From: Saccharopolyspora indica | GTDB taxonomy: Bacteria > Actinomycetota > Actinomycetes > Mycobacteriales > Pseudonocardiaceae | Direction of reading: 5' to 3' | Assembly: GCF_027853965.1 (NCBI RefSeq) | Contig: NZ_JAQGLB010000003.1 | Span: 372,001 to 436,000 of the forward strand | Length of the DNA: 64,000 nt | Program-made: the position numbers and the translations under genes | Shown here: positions 52,610 to 63,877 of the stretch, piece by piece | How the letters are laid out: each line of letters begins with the position of its first letter | How positions within the stretch are numbered: position 1 is the stretch's first letter | Notes under the pieces: model-generated | What the model saw: the letters and a program-made list of their open reading frames with translations, nothing else | Told to the model about the DNA's origin: nothing | Database searches by the model: none

Positions 52610-53797
52610 ATGGGCCCGCTGACCGGACTGAAGATCGTCGAGCTGGCAAGCCTCGGCCCGGTTCCCTGGTGCGGCATGCTGTTCAGCGACCTGGGCGCCG
52701 AAGTGCTGCGCGTCGAACGGCCGAGCGACGTGGGCTCCCTCCGCACCGACCTCGGCGCCGCAGACGGACGTCAACCCGCATTCGTCAACGACCGCGGACG
52801 CCGTTCGGTGGCCATCGACCTGAAGCATCCCGACGGAGTGGCAGCGCTCCTCCGGCTGGCCGGACGGGCCGATGCCCTGATCGAGGGCAACCGGCCGGGA
52901 GTGACCGAACGACTCGGGGTCGGGCCGCAGGAGTGCTTCGAGCGCAATCCTCGGCTCGTCTACGGCCGGGCCACCGGGTGGGGTCAGGACGGGCCGCTGA
53001 GCGACCGGGCCGGGCACGATCTCAACTACCTCGCGGCCTCCGGCCTGCTCGCCGCCATGGGGCCGGCCGGAAGCGCGCCGGCGATCCCGCTCAACCTGCT
53101 CGGCGACTTCGCAGGCGGCGGCCTCATGCTGGCGATGGGTGTGCTGTCGGCGCTGTGGGAATCGCGCAGCAGCGGGCGCGGCCAGGTGGTCGATACGGCC
53201 ATGCTCGACGGGATCTCCCTGCTCGGCGGGATCTTCTACGGTCAACGCCAAGCCGGGATGCTCAGCCTGACCCGGGGCACCAACGTCCTCGACGGCGGGG
53301 CGCCGTTCTACGCGGTGTACGAGACCTCGGACGGCGGGTGGATGGCCGTCGGCGCGATCGAGGCGAAGTTCTTCGCCGAACTGCTCGACGTGCTGGGGCT
53401 GAGTCCGGATCTCGCCGCGTCGCAGTGGGACCGGGACGCGTGGCCGGAACTGCGGGCCCGGATCGAAGGCGTGTTCAGGACCCGTTCCCGAGCGGAGTGG
53501 GAGACCCGTTTCGCGAACCGGGAAGCGTGCACGACACCGGTCCTCGACCTCGACGAAGCACTGGAGCACGACCACGCGCGGGCGCGCGGGAGCTTCGTGC
53601 CCAACGACGGCGTGCTGCAGCCCGCTCCCGCACCGCGCTTCAGCCGCACACCCGGCGAGATACGAGGACCTGCGGTGCCCGCCGGGACGGACACCGTCCG
53701 GGCGCTCCAGGAATGGGGCTTCGCAGGCCCCGAGGTGGACGCCCTCCGCGAGTCCGGCGCGATCGTCCAGGACCCCACTCGCGCGCGAAGCAGATGA
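52610..53797 (+). CDS. CaiB/BaiF family III CoA protein, alpha-methylacyl-CoA racemase-like, copy 3
   Basis: 395 residues from an ATG with AAGGGCGAGG upstream. The racemase pair is kept: His136 in GHDLNY and Asp166 in LLGDFAGGG. Shares GWGQDGPLSDRAGHD and the C-terminal PAPAPRFSRTPGE with the proteins at 7201 and 10585. It sits between an aldehyde dehydrogenase and an acyl-CoA synthetase. There, it would receive a freshly activated 2-methylacyl-CoA and invert it to the (S) form. Acyl range unknown. Confidence 0.87.
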   Translation: MGPLTGLKIVELASLGPVPWCGMLFSDLGAEVLRVERPSDVGSLRTDLGAADGRQPAFVNDRGRRSVAIDLKHPDGVAALLRLAGRADALIEGNRPGVTERLGVGPQECFERNPRLVYGRATGWGQDGPLSDRAGHDLNYLAASGLLAAMGPAGSAPAIPLNLLGDFAGGGLMLAMGVLSALWESRSSGRGQVVDTAMLDGISLLGGIFYGQRQAGMLSLTRGTNVLDGGAPFYAVYETSDGGWMAVGAIEAKFFAELLDVLGLSPDLAASQWDRDAWPELRARIEGVFRTRSRAEWETRFANREACTTPVLDLDEALEHDHARARGSFVPNDGVLQPAPAPRFSRTPGEIRGPAVPAGTDTVRALQEWGFAGPEVDALRESGAIVQDPTRARSR

Positions 53798-53843
53798 ACC
53801 GAACTACCCATCCGGCCAACCAGCAGCTCGACGGGAGTCATCA

Positions 53844-55403
53844 ATGGGGATGAGCCTGAACTTCATCACCGATTCGATCGCCGGCCAGATGCCAGCCGTC
53901 GATCCTCGCCGACCAGCCGTCGCGCTGGGCGATGAACCACCGCTGAGCTGGACGGAACTGCGCGCCGCGGAACTGCGCTACGCCCGCGCGCTGCAGAAGG
54001 CGGGCGTGCGGAAGGGCGACCGCGTCGGAATCCTGCTGCGCAATTGCACCGACTACATCGCGCTGTACCTGGCCATCGGTCGAGTCGGCGGCATCGCCGT
54101 CCGGCTGAACTGGCGGCTGAGCGGCCCTGAGCTGCAGTACATGCTGGCCGACTCGCAGACATCGCTGCTGATCCTGGACGCCGAGTTCTGCGCCACCGTC
54201 GACCCCCTCCGCGACGAAATCCCGGTGTCCACCTACGTCGTCCGGGGCGAGACTCCCGGCTGGGCCGTCCCGCTGCCGCTGTTCGCCGACGAGGAATCCG
54301 ACGCCACCGGGTTCCCGCAGATCGGTCCCGAGGACCCGGTGGCGCTGATGTACTCCTCGGGGACCACGGGGAGACCGAAAGGCGCGTTGTTCTCGCACAG
54401 CAATGCCCTGTGGACCGCCTCGGTCCAGATCCAGCGATGGCGGATCGACGGCCGGACCGTCGCCCAGACCAGCGGCCCGCTGTTCCACGCGGGCGGCTTC
54501 GAGGTGCTGCTGCTTCCCGCGCTCATCGCGCACGGAACCGCGATCGCCTTCCCCTCCGGCAACTTCAGCCTCGACAACTTCCTCGCGACGGGCCGCGAGA
54601 ACGGCACCACCGACATGCTGCTGTACCCGTTCATGCTGTTCGACCTCCTCCGCCGCGACGACACCGACGACCAGGTACCGGCGACACTCGAACGCATCGT
54701 CACCGGTGGCGACGTCGTGATGCCCTGGGTGTACGACGAGCTGGAACGCCGCCTGCCCGGTGTGGAGCTGGTGCAGTCCTACAGCCTCACCGAGGGCGGG
54801 GCGGTCAGCACCAGCCTGGAGTTCGACGTGGCCCGGGGCCGGGAGAAGAGCATCGGCAGGCCGCAAGCCATGACCGAGGTCAAGGTCGTCCGCCCCGACG
54901 GATCGCTCACCGGCGTCGACGAGGTCGGCGAAATATGCGTGCGCAGCGGCGGGGTGAGCATCGGCTACTGGAACAACCCGGACGCCGACGAGGCCACCTT
55001 CACCGACGGCTGGTGCCGGTCCGGAGACCTCGGCCGAGTCAGCGCAGACGGCTTCCTCACCATCGCCGGCCGGGCCAAGGACATGTACCGCAGCGGCGGC
55101 GAGAACGTCTATCCCGCCGAAGTCGAAATGGTGCTGACCAGCCACGAATCCGTCGTCGACGCCGCGGTCATCGGCGTGCCCGACCCGCAGTACGTCGAAG
55201 TCGGATCAGCCATCATCGTCGCCGCCGAAGGCAGCACGATCGACCCCGACGCGCTGCGCGCCTGGCTCGTCGAACGGCTCGCCAAGTACAAGGTGCCCAA
55301 GCACTTCCACTTCGTGGACGAACTCCCGCGCAATGCCAGCGGCAAGATCCGCAAGAACGTCCTGCGCGACGACTACGGCGCACCCGAGCCCCAGAACGAC
55401 TGA
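53844..55403 (+). CDS. AMP-forming acyl-CoA synthetase
   Basis: 519 residues from an ATG with GGGAG upstream (a second ATG two codons on is possible). Motifs: ALMYSSGTTGRPKGALFSHS near residue 167, QSYSLTEGGAVS near 311, GRAKDMYRSGGENVYPAEVE near 410 and the catalytic Lys in NASGKIRKNVLRD near 500. It makes acyl-AMP and then acyl-CoA from a free acid. The order ALDH, racemase, synthetase, ADH on one strand suggests that it activates the acid produced by the two dehydrogenases. Confidence 0.92.
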   Translation: MGMSLNFITDSIAGQMPAVDPRRPAVALGDEPPLSWTELRAAELRYARALQKAGVRKGDRVGILLRNCTDYIALYLAIGRVGGIAVRLNWRLSGPELQYMLADSQTSLLILDAEFCATVDPLRDEIPVSTYVVRGETPGWAVPLPLFADEESDATGFPQIGPEDPVALMYSSGTTGRPKGALFSHSNALWTASVQIQRWRIDGRTVAQTSGPLFHAGGFEVLLLPALIAHGTAIAFPSGNFSLDNFLATGRENGTTDMLLYPFMLFDLLRRDDTDDQVPATLERIVTGGDVVMPWVYDELERRLPGVELVQSYSLTEGGAVSTSLEFDVARGREKSIGRPQAMTEVKVVRPDGSLTGVDEVGEICVRSGGVSIGYWNNPDADEATFTDGWCRSGDLGRVSADGFLTIAGRAKDMYRSGGENVYPAEVEMVLTSHESVVDAAVIGVPDPQYVEVGSAIIVAAEGSTIDPDALRAWLVERLAKYKVPKHFHFVDELPRNASGKIRKNVLRDDYGAPEPQND

Positions 55404-55462
55404 CCTCCGCACGCACTCCGGGCACAGCGCCCGTCGAACGAACTGGAAGGGAAGACCCCGGA

Positions 55463-56557
55463 ATGACCCGAGCCGCACTGTTCGAAAAGGCCGGCGCACC
55501 ACTGCGGATCGCCGATGTCGAAGTCTCCGGGCCCGGCCCGGGCGAGGTCGTCGTCGACGTGCGCGCCACCGGCGTCTGCCACTCCGACGTCGGGGTGTTC
55601 TCCGGGAAGCTCCCGTCGCCGCTGCCCCTGGTCCTCGGACACGAGGGCGCCGGCGTCGTGTCGAGCGTGGGAGCCGACGTCACCGAACTCGCCGTCGGCG
55701 ATCACGTGGTGCTGACCTGGCTGGCCAGCTGCGGCACCTGCTACTACTGCCAGCGGGCCGAGCAGCACCTGTGCGGTCGACCGCGCACCATGCTCGGCGC
55801 GCACACCATGCCCGACGGCAGCACTCGCATGAGCATCGATGGCGCACCGCTCCGCCAGTTCTGCGGGCTCGGCACTTTCTCCCAGCGCACCGTTGTGCCG
55901 GCAGGCGCGGCCATCAAGATTCCCGACGAGGTTCCGATGGCTTCTGCCGCGCTGCTCGGATGCGGTGTGCTGACCGGCTTCGGTGCCGCGGTCAAGACCG
56001 GCGGCGTGCGGGTGGGCGACTCGGTGGCCGTCATCGGTTGCGGCGGAGTCGGGTTGAACGCGGTGCAGGGCGCCCGGATCGCCGGGGCCACGACCGTCAT
56101 CGCGATCGACCTGCACCCGGAACGACTGGCCCTGGCCACCGAACTCGGCGCGACCCACACCCTGATGGCGAGCCCGGACGTGGTCAATCAGGTGCAGAAG
56201 CTCACCGGCCGGAGGGGCGCGGACATCGTCGTCGAAGTCGCCGGTCGGCACGAGACGGTCAACCAGGCCGTCGCCATGACCCGGCGCGGAGGCACAGCTG
56301 TGCTCGTCGGGGCAGCTCCCGGGGTGGCCATCGACGAAGTCTTCAACAACGTCGTCATGTCCGGGAAGACGGTCAAGGGCTGCCTCTACGGATCCGCCCA
56401 CGTCAAGTCCGACATCCCCCAGCTCGTCAACCTCTACCAGCGAGGCGCGCTCCTGCTCGACCAGCTGGTCACCGCGACCTTCGGCTTCGCCGACATCGGC
56501 GAAGCCGTCGACTACTGCGCCGCCGAGAACGGCGCCCGAGCGGTCGTCGTCGCTTGA
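55463..56557 (+). CDS. Zinc-dependent alcohol dehydrogenase (class III-like MDR)
   Basis: 364 residues from an ATG with GGAAGGGAAG upstream. Catalytic zinc in GVCHSDVG near residue 36 and GHEGAG near 59; structural zinc cysteines in CGTCYYCQRAEQHLC near 89; nucleotide motif GCGGVGLNAVQGARIAGATT near 193. Related to the enzyme at 43736. Last gene of the four-gene row under the TetR regulator. It would oxidise a primary alcohol to the aldehyde used by the ALDH at 51075. Confidence 0.9.
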   Translation: MTRAALFEKAGAPLRIADVEVSGPGPGEVVVDVRATGVCHSDVGVFSGKLPSPLPLVLGHEGAGVVSSVGADVTELAVGDHVVLTWLASCGTCYYCQRAEQHLCGRPRTMLGAHTMPDGSTRMSIDGAPLRQFCGLGTFSQRTVVPAGAAIKIPDEVPMASAALLGCGVLTGFGAAVKTGGVRVGDSVAVIGCGGVGLNAVQGARIAGATTVIAIDLHPERLALATELGATHTLMASPDVVNQVQKLTGRRGADIVVEVAGRHETVNQAVAMTRRGGTAVLVGAAPGVAIDEVFNNVVMSGKTVKGCLYGSAHVKSDIPQLVNLYQRGALLLDQLVTATFGFADIGEAVDYCAAENGARAVVVA

Positions 56558-56597
56558 CGCCACGAGCGAGCTCACCCCGGCTCGTCAACGGCTTTCT

Positions 56598-56634
56598 CGT
56601 CCGGTTGGCCGGCGCCTCGCCGACCAACCGGACG
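56598..56634. terminator. Bidirectional hairpin terminator
   Basis: An 11-bp stem CGTCCGGTTGG/CCAACCGGACG with further partial pairing inside, between the convergent alcohol dehydrogenase and exported esterase genes. Confidence 0.65.
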
Positions 56635-56657
56635 GCCGCGGCATCACCGTCGGGACG

Positions 56658-57629
56658 TCACAGTCCGAGCGCGGCGGCGAGGAACGGCCAGGACGTGTGC
56701 AGCTCGCGCTCCCAGTACGGCCAGCCGTGCGTGCCGTTGCCGTAGTAGTTCACCGTCACCGGGATCCCGCGCAGCCAGAGCACGTCGGTGAACGTGCGCG
56801 AGGAGACGTAGGCGGTCATCTCGACCGGATCGTCTGATGCGGACGGATCGAGCGGTCCCGGCCTGCCGTTGCCCGCCGAGACGTACAGCGCGGTGCCGCG
56901 CAGGTCGTCGAGGTGGTCGAACGGGTTGTGCTCGCTCCACACGTCGTGGTTCCAGCGCTCCGAGCCCCACAGGTCGAAGGGCCCGAAGCCCTCGCGCACC
57001 AGGATCGCCTGGATCCACTGGGCCACGCCCGGCGCGAGCGTGTTGGGCAGACCGCTGTAGGACGCGGCAGCTCTGAACATCCCCTTGTGCCGGAAGGCGT
57101 ACGCCATCGCGCCGTACCCGCCGATGGACAGCCCGGCCACCGCGCGGGTCTGGTTCGCCCGGTAGTTGCGCTCGACGATCTGGCGCACCTCCGAGGTGTG
57201 GAACCTCTCCCAGTCCGGGGCGCCCGACCGCCACGCCGAGTAGAACCCGGCCTGACCGCCGGAGGGCATGACGACCAGGACGTCCTTGTCCGCGGTGAAC
57301 GCGGCGACGTCGGTGTGCTCTGTCCATGCCACGTAGTCCGGGGTCGGCGGGACGTCCTGGTCGGAGCAGCAGCCGTGCAGCAGCCACAGCTGCGGGAACA
57401 GCCGGTCCGGCTGGCTCTCGTAGTTCGTGGGAAGCAGCAGGCGCACCGGCGCGGTGGTGCCCAGCGCTGGCGAGTCGATGACCAGATCGATCGTCCGGTC
57501 GTCCACCCGCGTCTCGCTGACCACGCGGGCACCGTCGTCGGCGACGGTGGTGGCCGAGGCGGGAGCGACCGGGATCAACAGCAGAGCGCCGACAAAGGCG
57601 AGCGCTCGGAAACGCGTGCTGGGCTTCAT
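56658..57629 (-). CDS. Exported esterase of the antigen-85/mycolyltransferase-like family
   Basis: 323 residues. The start codon overlaps the PKS stop as ATGA, so the two are translationally coupled. N-terminal signal peptide (ALAFVGALLLIPVAPASA, cleavage near residue 26). An alpha/beta hydrolase with nucleophile elbow AGLSIGGYGAMAYAF near residue 165, PQLWLLHGCCSDQD near 79, VMPSGGQAGFYSAW near 119 and the His in GNGTHGWPYWERELH near 300. Antigen-85-type proteins transfer acyl chains outside the cell, so this may move or release the PKS product. Confidence 0.85.
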   Translation of the reverse strand: MKPSTRFRALAFVGALLLIPVAPASATTVADDGARVVSETRVDDRTIDLVIDSPALGTTAPVRLLLPTNYESQPDRLFPQLWLLHGCCSDQDVPPTPDYVAWTEHTDVAAFTADKDVLVVMPSGGQAGFYSAWRSGAPDWERFHTSEVRQIVERNYRANQTRAVAGLSIGGYGAMAYAFRHKGMFRAAASYSGLPNTLAPGVAQWIQAILVREGFGPFDLWGSERWNHDVWSEHNPFDHLDDLRGTALYVSAGNGRPGPLDPSASDDPVEMTAYVSSRTFTDVLWLRGIPVTVNYYGNGTHGWPYWERELHTSWPFLAAALGL

Positions 57630-60600
57630 CGAACGTTTCTCCTGTGCTGCGACGGAATTGTGCGCAGCGCGGCGTCGAGCCGAGCTGCGAGCACCTCGAC
57701 GTGCGGCGGATCGATCATGGAGACGTGGTCACCGGGCACGCGCACCACGCGCACATCCGGGCACAGCTCGTCCCAGCCCAGCGCGTCGTCGGTGCGGAGG
57801 TAGCGCGGGTCGAGCGAACCGGTCAGCAGGTGCGGTTGCTCGGCGCGCAGCAGCAGCACCGGGCCGTCCCACGCGCGCGGCCGGTACCGCTCGGCCACGC
57901 GTGCGTCCACATAGGACGTGTACTGGTGGTGCAGCACGGCGGCGCCGATCCCGGGCACGGTCGCGCGCACCCGGTCCAGCACGATCCCGATCCGCTCGTC
58001 CTCGCCCACCGCCGCGAGTTCGTCCAGCGACAGCTCCAACGTCACGCCGTAGGTCCGCTCGATGTGCTCGGCGAACCGGCCGAACCGTCGCAGCGCCGCC
58101 GCATCCGGTTCGTCCGCCGCGGGCAGCGGGAGGATCGTGTCGATGAGGAACACCAGCTCCACCTGCTCACCACGCGCGGTGAGCACCTGCGCGACCTCGT
58201 AGGCCAGGCATCCGCCGAACGACCAGCCGCCCAGCGCGTACGGTCCCGCCGGCTGGTGGTCGAGCACCAGATCGGCGTAGTGCGCCGCCTTGGCCTCCAC
58301 GGTGCGGAGGTGGTCGACGCGCTCGTAGCCCAGGCACGGACGGCCGAGATAGGCCACCAGCGGCTGGTACACGCTGGTCGGCCCGCCTGCCGGGTGGAAC
58401 AGGTGCAGCGGCCTCCCGGTACCTGCGCGCAGGGTGCGCACGGCGCCTTCCGGGGAGCTTTCTAACCCCACCCGGACCACGTCGGCCATGGCCTCGACCG
58501 TCGGTGTGGCGAACAGATCGGCGGGCACCTCGCCCAGCCGCTCGGCCACGGCCGCACGCACCCGGTCGGCGTGCTCGGAAGTGCCGCCCAGCTCGGCGAA
58601 TTCCTGGTGCACCCCGAACTCGTCGACGCCCAGAACTTCCTGCCAGACGAGCGCGATCCACCGCTCCGCCGGGTCGCGCGGGCCGATGACGGCGGGTGCC
58701 GGTGCCCCGGTCTCGATGCCCAGCTCGGCAGCCAGCGCGGCGGCTGCTTCGGTCGTGCTGGCCCCGCGCAGCAGCAGCGCCGTGGGTGGTTGCGCGCCGA
58801 AATCGCGCTGCACCGCCGTGCGCAACCGCATGGCCATCAGCGAGTCCAGGCCGAGAGCGGTGAGCGGAGCATGCGCATCCACCTGCTCGGGCGGGGTCCC
58901 CAGCAGTTCGGCGACGAGGGCGAGAAGTCGAGTCCGGACGGCTGCCAGGGTTGTCGGTCTGCTCCGCTCTTCGACCCGGACGGGCCGGGCGACCAGGTCG
59001 GCGAGGAACGGGCGGGTGGCCAGCTCCGGGAAGATCTCGGCGGCCCGGCCGAGGCCTCCCTGGACCACTCCTGCCGAAGACCGCCCGTCGGCCAGCACCG
59101 CACCGAGCGCGTCCAGCGCGGCGGCTGGTTCCACCGAGGCCAGCTCGGCGTTGATCCGATCCTCGGTTCCCTCTGCACGGGTCCACGCGGCCCAGTTGAT
59201 CGTGGTCGCCGGCAGCCCGGCGGCGCGCCGCGATGCGACCAGCGCGTCCAGCCAGGCGTTCGCGGTGGCGTACGCGGCCTGCCCGGGCGAGCCGACCAGT
59301 CCGGCCAGCGAGGACTGCGCGAGCCACCAGTCCAGCGGCACCCCGGCCGTGGCTTCGTGCAGCCGCCACCCGCCGATCACCTTGGGCCGCCATGCGCGGG
59401 TCAGCTCGTCCGCGCTCAGCTCGGCCACCGTGCGGTCCGCGAGCACGCCCGCGCCGTGCACCACACCGCGCAACGGCACGCCGCCGCGCTGGGCGTGCTC
59501 GACGAGCTGCTCGGCCACACCGGGATCGACGAGGTCGCCCAGCACCACGTCCACCTCGACGCCCCGGGCGCGCAGCTCGGCAAGCACGCCGACGGCCGGT
59601 TCGCTCGGCGCTGTGCGGCCGGAGAGCACCAGCCGGGTCGCACCGCGGTCGACGAGCCAGCTCGCGACGAGCAGTCCGAGTTCGCCCAGCCCACCGGTGA
59701 TCAGGTACGCACCCTCACCGACCGGGACCTCGCCGCCTGCCAGCAGGACGCGGGCCAGCCGTGCGGAGTAGCGCTGCCCGTCACGCCAGGCGACCTCGTC
59801 ATCGGGTTGGTCGGCCCGCACTTCGGCGACCAGGTCGGCGATCGAGCCCGCGGGGTCCAGGTCCACCACGGTCGCGCGCAGCTCAGGATGCTCGAAGGCC
59901 AGCACCCGCACGAGCGCCCGCAGGCACGCCACTCCCGGCTCACCGGTCTCGCCTGCCGCCACGGCGTGCGCACCGCTGCTCACCAACCACAACCTGGGTG
60001 GCGATGCCCGCACCGCCAGCTCGGACGCCAGGTTCACAACGCGCATCACCAGGTGCTGGGCTTCCTCGGGATCCGTTGCGTCGTCGGCCAGCAGCAGCAC
60101 TCCGTCCGCCGACCCGTCGAGATCGCAACGAACGATGTCACCGTCGAACGCGGCGGCAAGATCCGGAGAATCGGACACCACTGCCCAAGTGCGGGGTTCC
60201 CGCGAGGAGAGCTCCGGCAGCGGTGCGGGCACCCAACGCCGTTCCAGGACCGTGGTTGCGGTCCGCAGGCGGGAGGCGTGCACGCCCGCGAACTCCACCA
60301 GGACCGTGTCGTCGTCGGCAAGCAGCTGCACCGTGCCGGTCACCGAGTCCGATGTGGACTCCGCGATCTCGGCGGCGCACCAGGTTCCACGTGCGGGGTC
60401 GCCCAGCACTCGCACCGATCCGATCCGGGTCGGCACGTACCGGCCGGGCGTGGCACTCGCGGCGGCCGCGGCCAGCACGTGCAGGCAGGCGTCGGCCAGC
60501 GCCGGGTGCAGCACGTACGCCGGGTGGGGCCGGGCCTGCTCGGGCAACGTGAGCACGGCCGACGCCGCACCTCCGGCGGCGAAGGCCGTGCTCACCCCCC

Positions 60601-63600
60601 GGAACGCCGGCCCGTAGGCGTGCCCGGCGGCGGTGAACCGCTCGTGCACGTCGATCTCGGGTCCTGCGATCCGACCCAACGGCGCGGGCGCGGGCGCGTC
60701 GTCGGGGGTCAGCGTGGCGCTGGCGTGGGTGACCCACTCATCTCCGTCCCGCACCAGCACGGTCACCTGGTCGCCGGTCAGGCTGGTGGTGAGCGTCGCG
60801 GCAGTGGACAGGTCCAGCAGCGCGTCCAAGGTCAGGTCCCGCACGGCCTTGCCACCTCCGGCCGCCAGCGCGAGTTCCAGGTAGCCGGTCGCGGGGAACA
60901 CCGGGGTCCCGTCCAGCGCGTGGTCGGCCAGCCACGGTAGCGCTGCGGTGGACACCTCCGACTGCCACAGGTGACGGCCGTCTTCGGGCACCTCGACGTG
61001 GTCGCCCAGCAACGGGTGCCTGCGGTCGTCGCGCGGTGCGGCCGAGGTGATCCAGTGCCGGGTGTGTCGCCAGCGGCGCCTGGGAAGATCCACGGCCGGC
61101 GCCGCCGGGTACTGCCCGCGCAGCACGGCCGGATGCCCGGCGGTGTGCAGAGCGGCCAGCGCGGGCAGGAATCCCTCGGCCTGACGCCGCATGCTCGCCA
61201 GCACCAGCGCGTCCGCCCCGGCGGCGTGCGCGGTCTGCTCGACAGCGGCAACCGCCACCGGGTGCGGTGCGATCTCCAGGAACACGCCGTGTCCCTGCTC
61301 CAGCGCGGCCGTCACGGCCTGGGTGAAGCGGACCGGACGGCGCAGGTTGCCCACCCAGTAGTCCGGCCCGAACTTGGGCTCGGTGAGCGGGTCGAACACG
61401 CTGGAGAACACCCGCACCGACGGCGGCGCGGGCAGCAGGGAGCCGATGGCCGCGCGGAATCCGGCCAGCCCCGGCTCCACCGCCGCCGAGTGCCCGGCCG
61501 CACCCAGCGGAAGCACGCGGGTGAACCGGCCACGTCCGGCCGCGAACGCCACCAGGTCGGCGACCGGACCGGGCGGGCCGGAGACCGTGCACTGCGTCGG
61601 CGATCCGTGCACGGCGATCTCCACGCCGGGATACCGCGGGGCGAGGCCGGCCAGTTCCTCCGGCGACATCTCCACCACCGCCATCGCGCCAGGGTCGCGG
61701 GCATCGATCCCGGCCAGCACTCGTGCTCGCTCGCGCATCACCAGCAGGCCCTGCGGCACGTCCAGCGCACCTGCGACGACGGCCGCCGCGATCTCGCCCA
61801 TCGAGTGCCCGATCACCGCAGCCGGGGTCACCCCGCGCGCCTGCCAGCACCGGGCCAGCGCGACCTGCATGCCGAACAGGGCGGGCTGCACGACCTTGAG
61901 GTCGGTCAGCTCTTCGGAAGAGCGCAGCACCGCGCTCAGCGAGAAGCCCGGACCGACTGCGAAGTGCGGCTCCAGCTCGGCCACGGCTTCCGCGAAGTCC
62001 GGTTCGGCGGCCAGCAGGTGCGCACCCATGCCCGGCCAGTACGAGCCGTACCCGGAGAACACGAACACCGGGGCCGCGGCGTCGGAGCGGGCCGTGCCGG
62101 TGACCACGTGCGGTGCTCGTTCCCCGGCTGCCACCGCCCGCAATCCGCTGACCAGCTCCGACCGCTGCCGAGCCTGCACCACCGCGCGCACCGGCTCGTG
62201 GTCGCACCGCACCGCCAAGGCCGCGGCCACGTCCGGCAGCGGGGTGTCCGGCGCGGTCTCCAGCCAGTCGGCGAGATCGTCAGCGCGGGCGGCGAGCCGT
62301 TCGGCGGAACGACCGGAGATCGCGAACAGTTCGGTCGTGTCGTCGTGCTCGTCCCCCGGGGCCGGACCCGTCGGCCACTCCTCGACCACGACGTGCGCGT
62401 TGGTGCCGCCGAACCCGAACGCCGACACCCCGGCTCGGGCCAGCCCCGAGTAGCGCGGCCACGACCGGGGCTCACCGACCACCTGCAACCGTCCGGCGGC
62501 GAAGTCGATGTGCGGGTTCGGCTCGCGGAAGTGCAGGCTCGCCGGGATCGTGTCGTGGCCCAGCGCCAGCACGGTCTTGATGAGCCCGGTAATCCCGGCG
62601 GCTCCCTCCAGGTGGCCCAGGTTGGTCTTCACCGAACCCAGCAGCAGCGGCTCGCCCTCGGGCCTGCCGACCCCCAGCTCCGCGCCCAAGGCGCCCGCCT
62701 CGACCGGGTCACCCAGCAGGGTCCCGGTGCCGTGCGCCTCCACGTAGTCCACAGTGCACGGATCGACGTCGGCATCGGCGTAGGCGACGCGCAGCAAGTC
62801 GGCCTGTGCCGCGGGATTCGGCGCCATCAGGCCGTTGGACCGACCGTCGGAGTTCGTGGCGCTGCCGCGCAGCACGGCCAGCACCCGATCGCCCGCCGAC
62901 CGCGCGTCCGACAGCCGCCGCAGCACCAGCACCCCGCAGCCCTCACCGCGCGCGATCCCGTTGGCGGCCGCGTCGAACGCCTTGCACCGCGCGTCCGCCG
63001 CGAGCAGGCCTGCCCGCCGGAACATCGCGAACGGTCCCGGGGTGAGCAGCAGGTTCACCCCGCCCACCAACGCCAGATCGCACTCCCCGCGCTGCAAGCT
63101 CACCAACGCCTGGTGCACCGCCACCAACGACGAGGAGCACGCCGTGTCCACCACGACCGAAGGCCCCCGCAGGTCGAGCAGGTAGGACAGCCGGTTGGCG
63201 AGCACGCTGACCGCCGCGCCGGTGCCCGACCACGCGTCCACCTGGTCGGGATCGGCCATGGCCAGCGCGCCGTACTCGGCGGACGACACTCCCGCGAACA
63301 CGCCGGTCCGGCTGCCGCGCAAGGAGCCCGGTGCGATCCCGGCGTGTTCCAGGGCCGACCACGCCACCTCCAGCAGGATCCGCTGCTGCGGGTCCATCAC
63401 CGCCGCCTCGCGCGGGGTGATGCCGAAGAAGTCCGCGTCGAACCCGGCCACGTCGTCGAGGTATCCGGCGGGCTCGTCGGGCCCCGCCCGACCGGCCGGA
63501 CGCGGGCCGACCGCGTCCCGCCCGGTGGCCAGCAGGTCCCAGAACTGCTCCGGCGAGTCGATCTCGCCCGGCAGCCGGCACCCGATGCCCAGCACCGCGA

Positions 63601-63877
63601 TCGGCTCCCTGGGCGCCGGGGCCCGGCGCGGTCCGCCGGACGTACCGGGCTCCAGAACCGCGGTGACCAGCTCCGCCACGCTCGGGTGCTGGTAGACGAT
63701 CGTGACCGGGACCTGCCTGCCCAGCAGTTCCGCCAGTTCACCGGCCACGGCAGCGGCCTCGCGCGAGGAGACGCCCAGGTCGCGCAGCGGCCGGTCCACC
63801 TCGATCATCGCGGTCGGCAGGCCGGACAGCGCGGACAGCCTCCCCACCAGCCAGGTCGTCAGCTCGGCGGGGGTCAC
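57626..63877 (-). CDS. Type I polyketide synthase, ACP-KS-AT-DH-KR-ACP-carrier-TE
   Basis: 2083 residues from a GTG with GGAGG upstream, overlapping the stop of the ligase gene as GTGA. Domains with key residues: N-terminal ACP, Ser38 (LGVSSREA); KS, Cys247 (DTACSSS), His382 and His422; AT, Ser692 (GHSMGE) with AAGH at about 793-796 in place of YASH/HAFH; DH, His986 ([10 protein letters not shown]) and Asp1129 (HPALADA); KR, GGLGELG near 1395 and Tyr near 1536; ACP, Ser1679 (LGLDSLMAM); a third carrier, Ser1767 (ELGGTSEHA); TE, Ser1886 (GWSFGG) and His2051. No ER. One extension with reduction to an enoyl product, then TE release or transfer, is expected. N-terminal ACP plus adjacent ligase recalls Pks13. 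Confidence 0.92.
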   Translation of the reverse strand: MTPAELTTWLVGRLSALSGLPTAMIEVDRPLRDLGVSSREAAAVAGELAELLGRQVPVTIVYQHPSVAELVTAVLEPGTSGGPRRAPAPREPIAVLGIGCRLPGEIDSPEQFWDLLATGRDAVGPRPAGRAGPDEPAGYLDDVAGFDADFFGITPREAAVMDPQQRILLEVAWSALEHAGIAPGSLRGSRTGVFAGVSSAEYGALAMADPDQVDAWSGTGAAVSVLANRLSYLLDLRGPSVVVDTACSSSLVAVHQALVSLQRGECDLALVGGVNLLLTPGPFAMFRRAGLLAADARCKAFDAAANGIARGEGCGVLVLRRLSDARSAGDRVLAVLRGSATNSDGRSNGLMAPNPAAQADLLRVAYADADVDPCTVDYVEAHGTGTLLGDPVEAGALGAELGVGRPEGEPLLLGSVKTNLGHLEGAAGITGLIKTVLALGHDTIPASLHFREPNPHIDFAAGRLQVVGEPRSWPRYSGLARAGVSAFGFGGTNAHVVVEEWPTGPAPGDEHDDTTELFAISGRSAERLAARADDLADWLETAPDTPLPDVAAALAVRCDHEPVRAVVQARQRSELVSGLRAVAAGERAPHVVTGTARSDAAAPVFVFSGYGSYWPGMGAHLLAAEPDFAEAVAELEPHFAVGPGFSLSAVLRSSEELTDLKVVQPALFGMQVALARCWQARGVTPAAVIGHSMGEIAAAVVAGALDVPQGLLVMRERARVLAGIDARDPGAMAVVEMSPEELAGLAPRYPGVEIAVHGSPTQCTVSGPPGPVADLVAFAAGRGRFTRVLPLGAAGHSAAVEPGLAGFRAAIGSLLPAPPSVRVFSSVFDPLTEPKFGPDYWVGNLRRPVRFTQAVTAALEQGHGVFLEIAPHPVAVAAVEQTAHAAGADALVLASMRRQAEGFLPALAALHTAGHPAVLRGQYPAAPAVDLPRRRWRHTRHWITSAAPRDDRRHPLLGDHVEVPEDGRHLWQSEVSTAALPWLADHALDGTPVFPATGYLELALAAGGGKAVRDLTLDALLDLSTAATLTTSLTGDQVTVLVRDGDEWVTHASATLTPDDAPAPAPLGRIAGPEIDVHERFTAAGHAYGPAFRGVSTAFAAGGAASAVLTLPEQARPHPAYVLHPALADACLHVLAAAAASATPGRYVPTRIGSVRVLGDPARGTWCAAEIAESTSDSVTGTVQLLADDDTVLVEFAGVHASRLRTATTVLERRWVPAPLPELSSREPRTWAVVSDSPDLAAAFDGDIVRCDLDGSADGVLLLADDATDPEEAQHLVMRVVNLASELAVRASPPRLWLVSSGAHAVAAGETGEPGVACLRALVRVLAFEHPELRATVVDLDPAGSIADLVAEVRADQPDDEVAWRDGQRYSARLARVLLAGGEVPVGEGAYLITGGLGELGLLVASWLVDRGATRLVLSGRTAPSEPAVGVLAELRARGVEVDVVLGDLVDPGVAEQLVEHAQRGGVPLRGVVHGAGVLADRTVAELSADELTRAWRPKVIGGWRLHEATAGVPLDWWLAQSSLAGLVGSPGQAAYATANAWLDALVASRRAAGLPATTINWAAWTRAEGTEDRINAELASVEPAAALDALGAVLADGRSSAGVVQGGLGRAAEIFPELATRPFLADLVARPVRVEERSRPTTLAAVRTRLLALVAELLGTPPEQVDAHAPLTALGLDSLMAMRLRTAVQRDFGAQPPTALLLRGASTTEAAAALAAELGIETGAPAPAVIGPRDPAERWIALVWQEVLGVDEFGVHQEFAELGGTSEHADRVRAAVAERLGEVPADLFATPTVEAMADVVRVGLESSPEGAVRTLRAGTGRPLHLFHPAGGPTSVYQPLVAYLGRPCLGYERVDHLRTVEAKAAHYADLVLDHQPAGPYALGGWSFGGCLAYEVAQVLTARGEQVELVFLIDTILPLPAADEPDAAALRRFGRFAEHIERTYGVTLELSLDELAAVGEDERIGIVLDRVRATVPGIGAAVLHHQYTSYVDARVAERYRPRAWDGPVLLLRAEQPHLLTGSLDPRYLRTDDALGWDELCPDVRVVRVPGDHVSMIDPPHVEVLAARLDAALRTIPSQHRRNVR

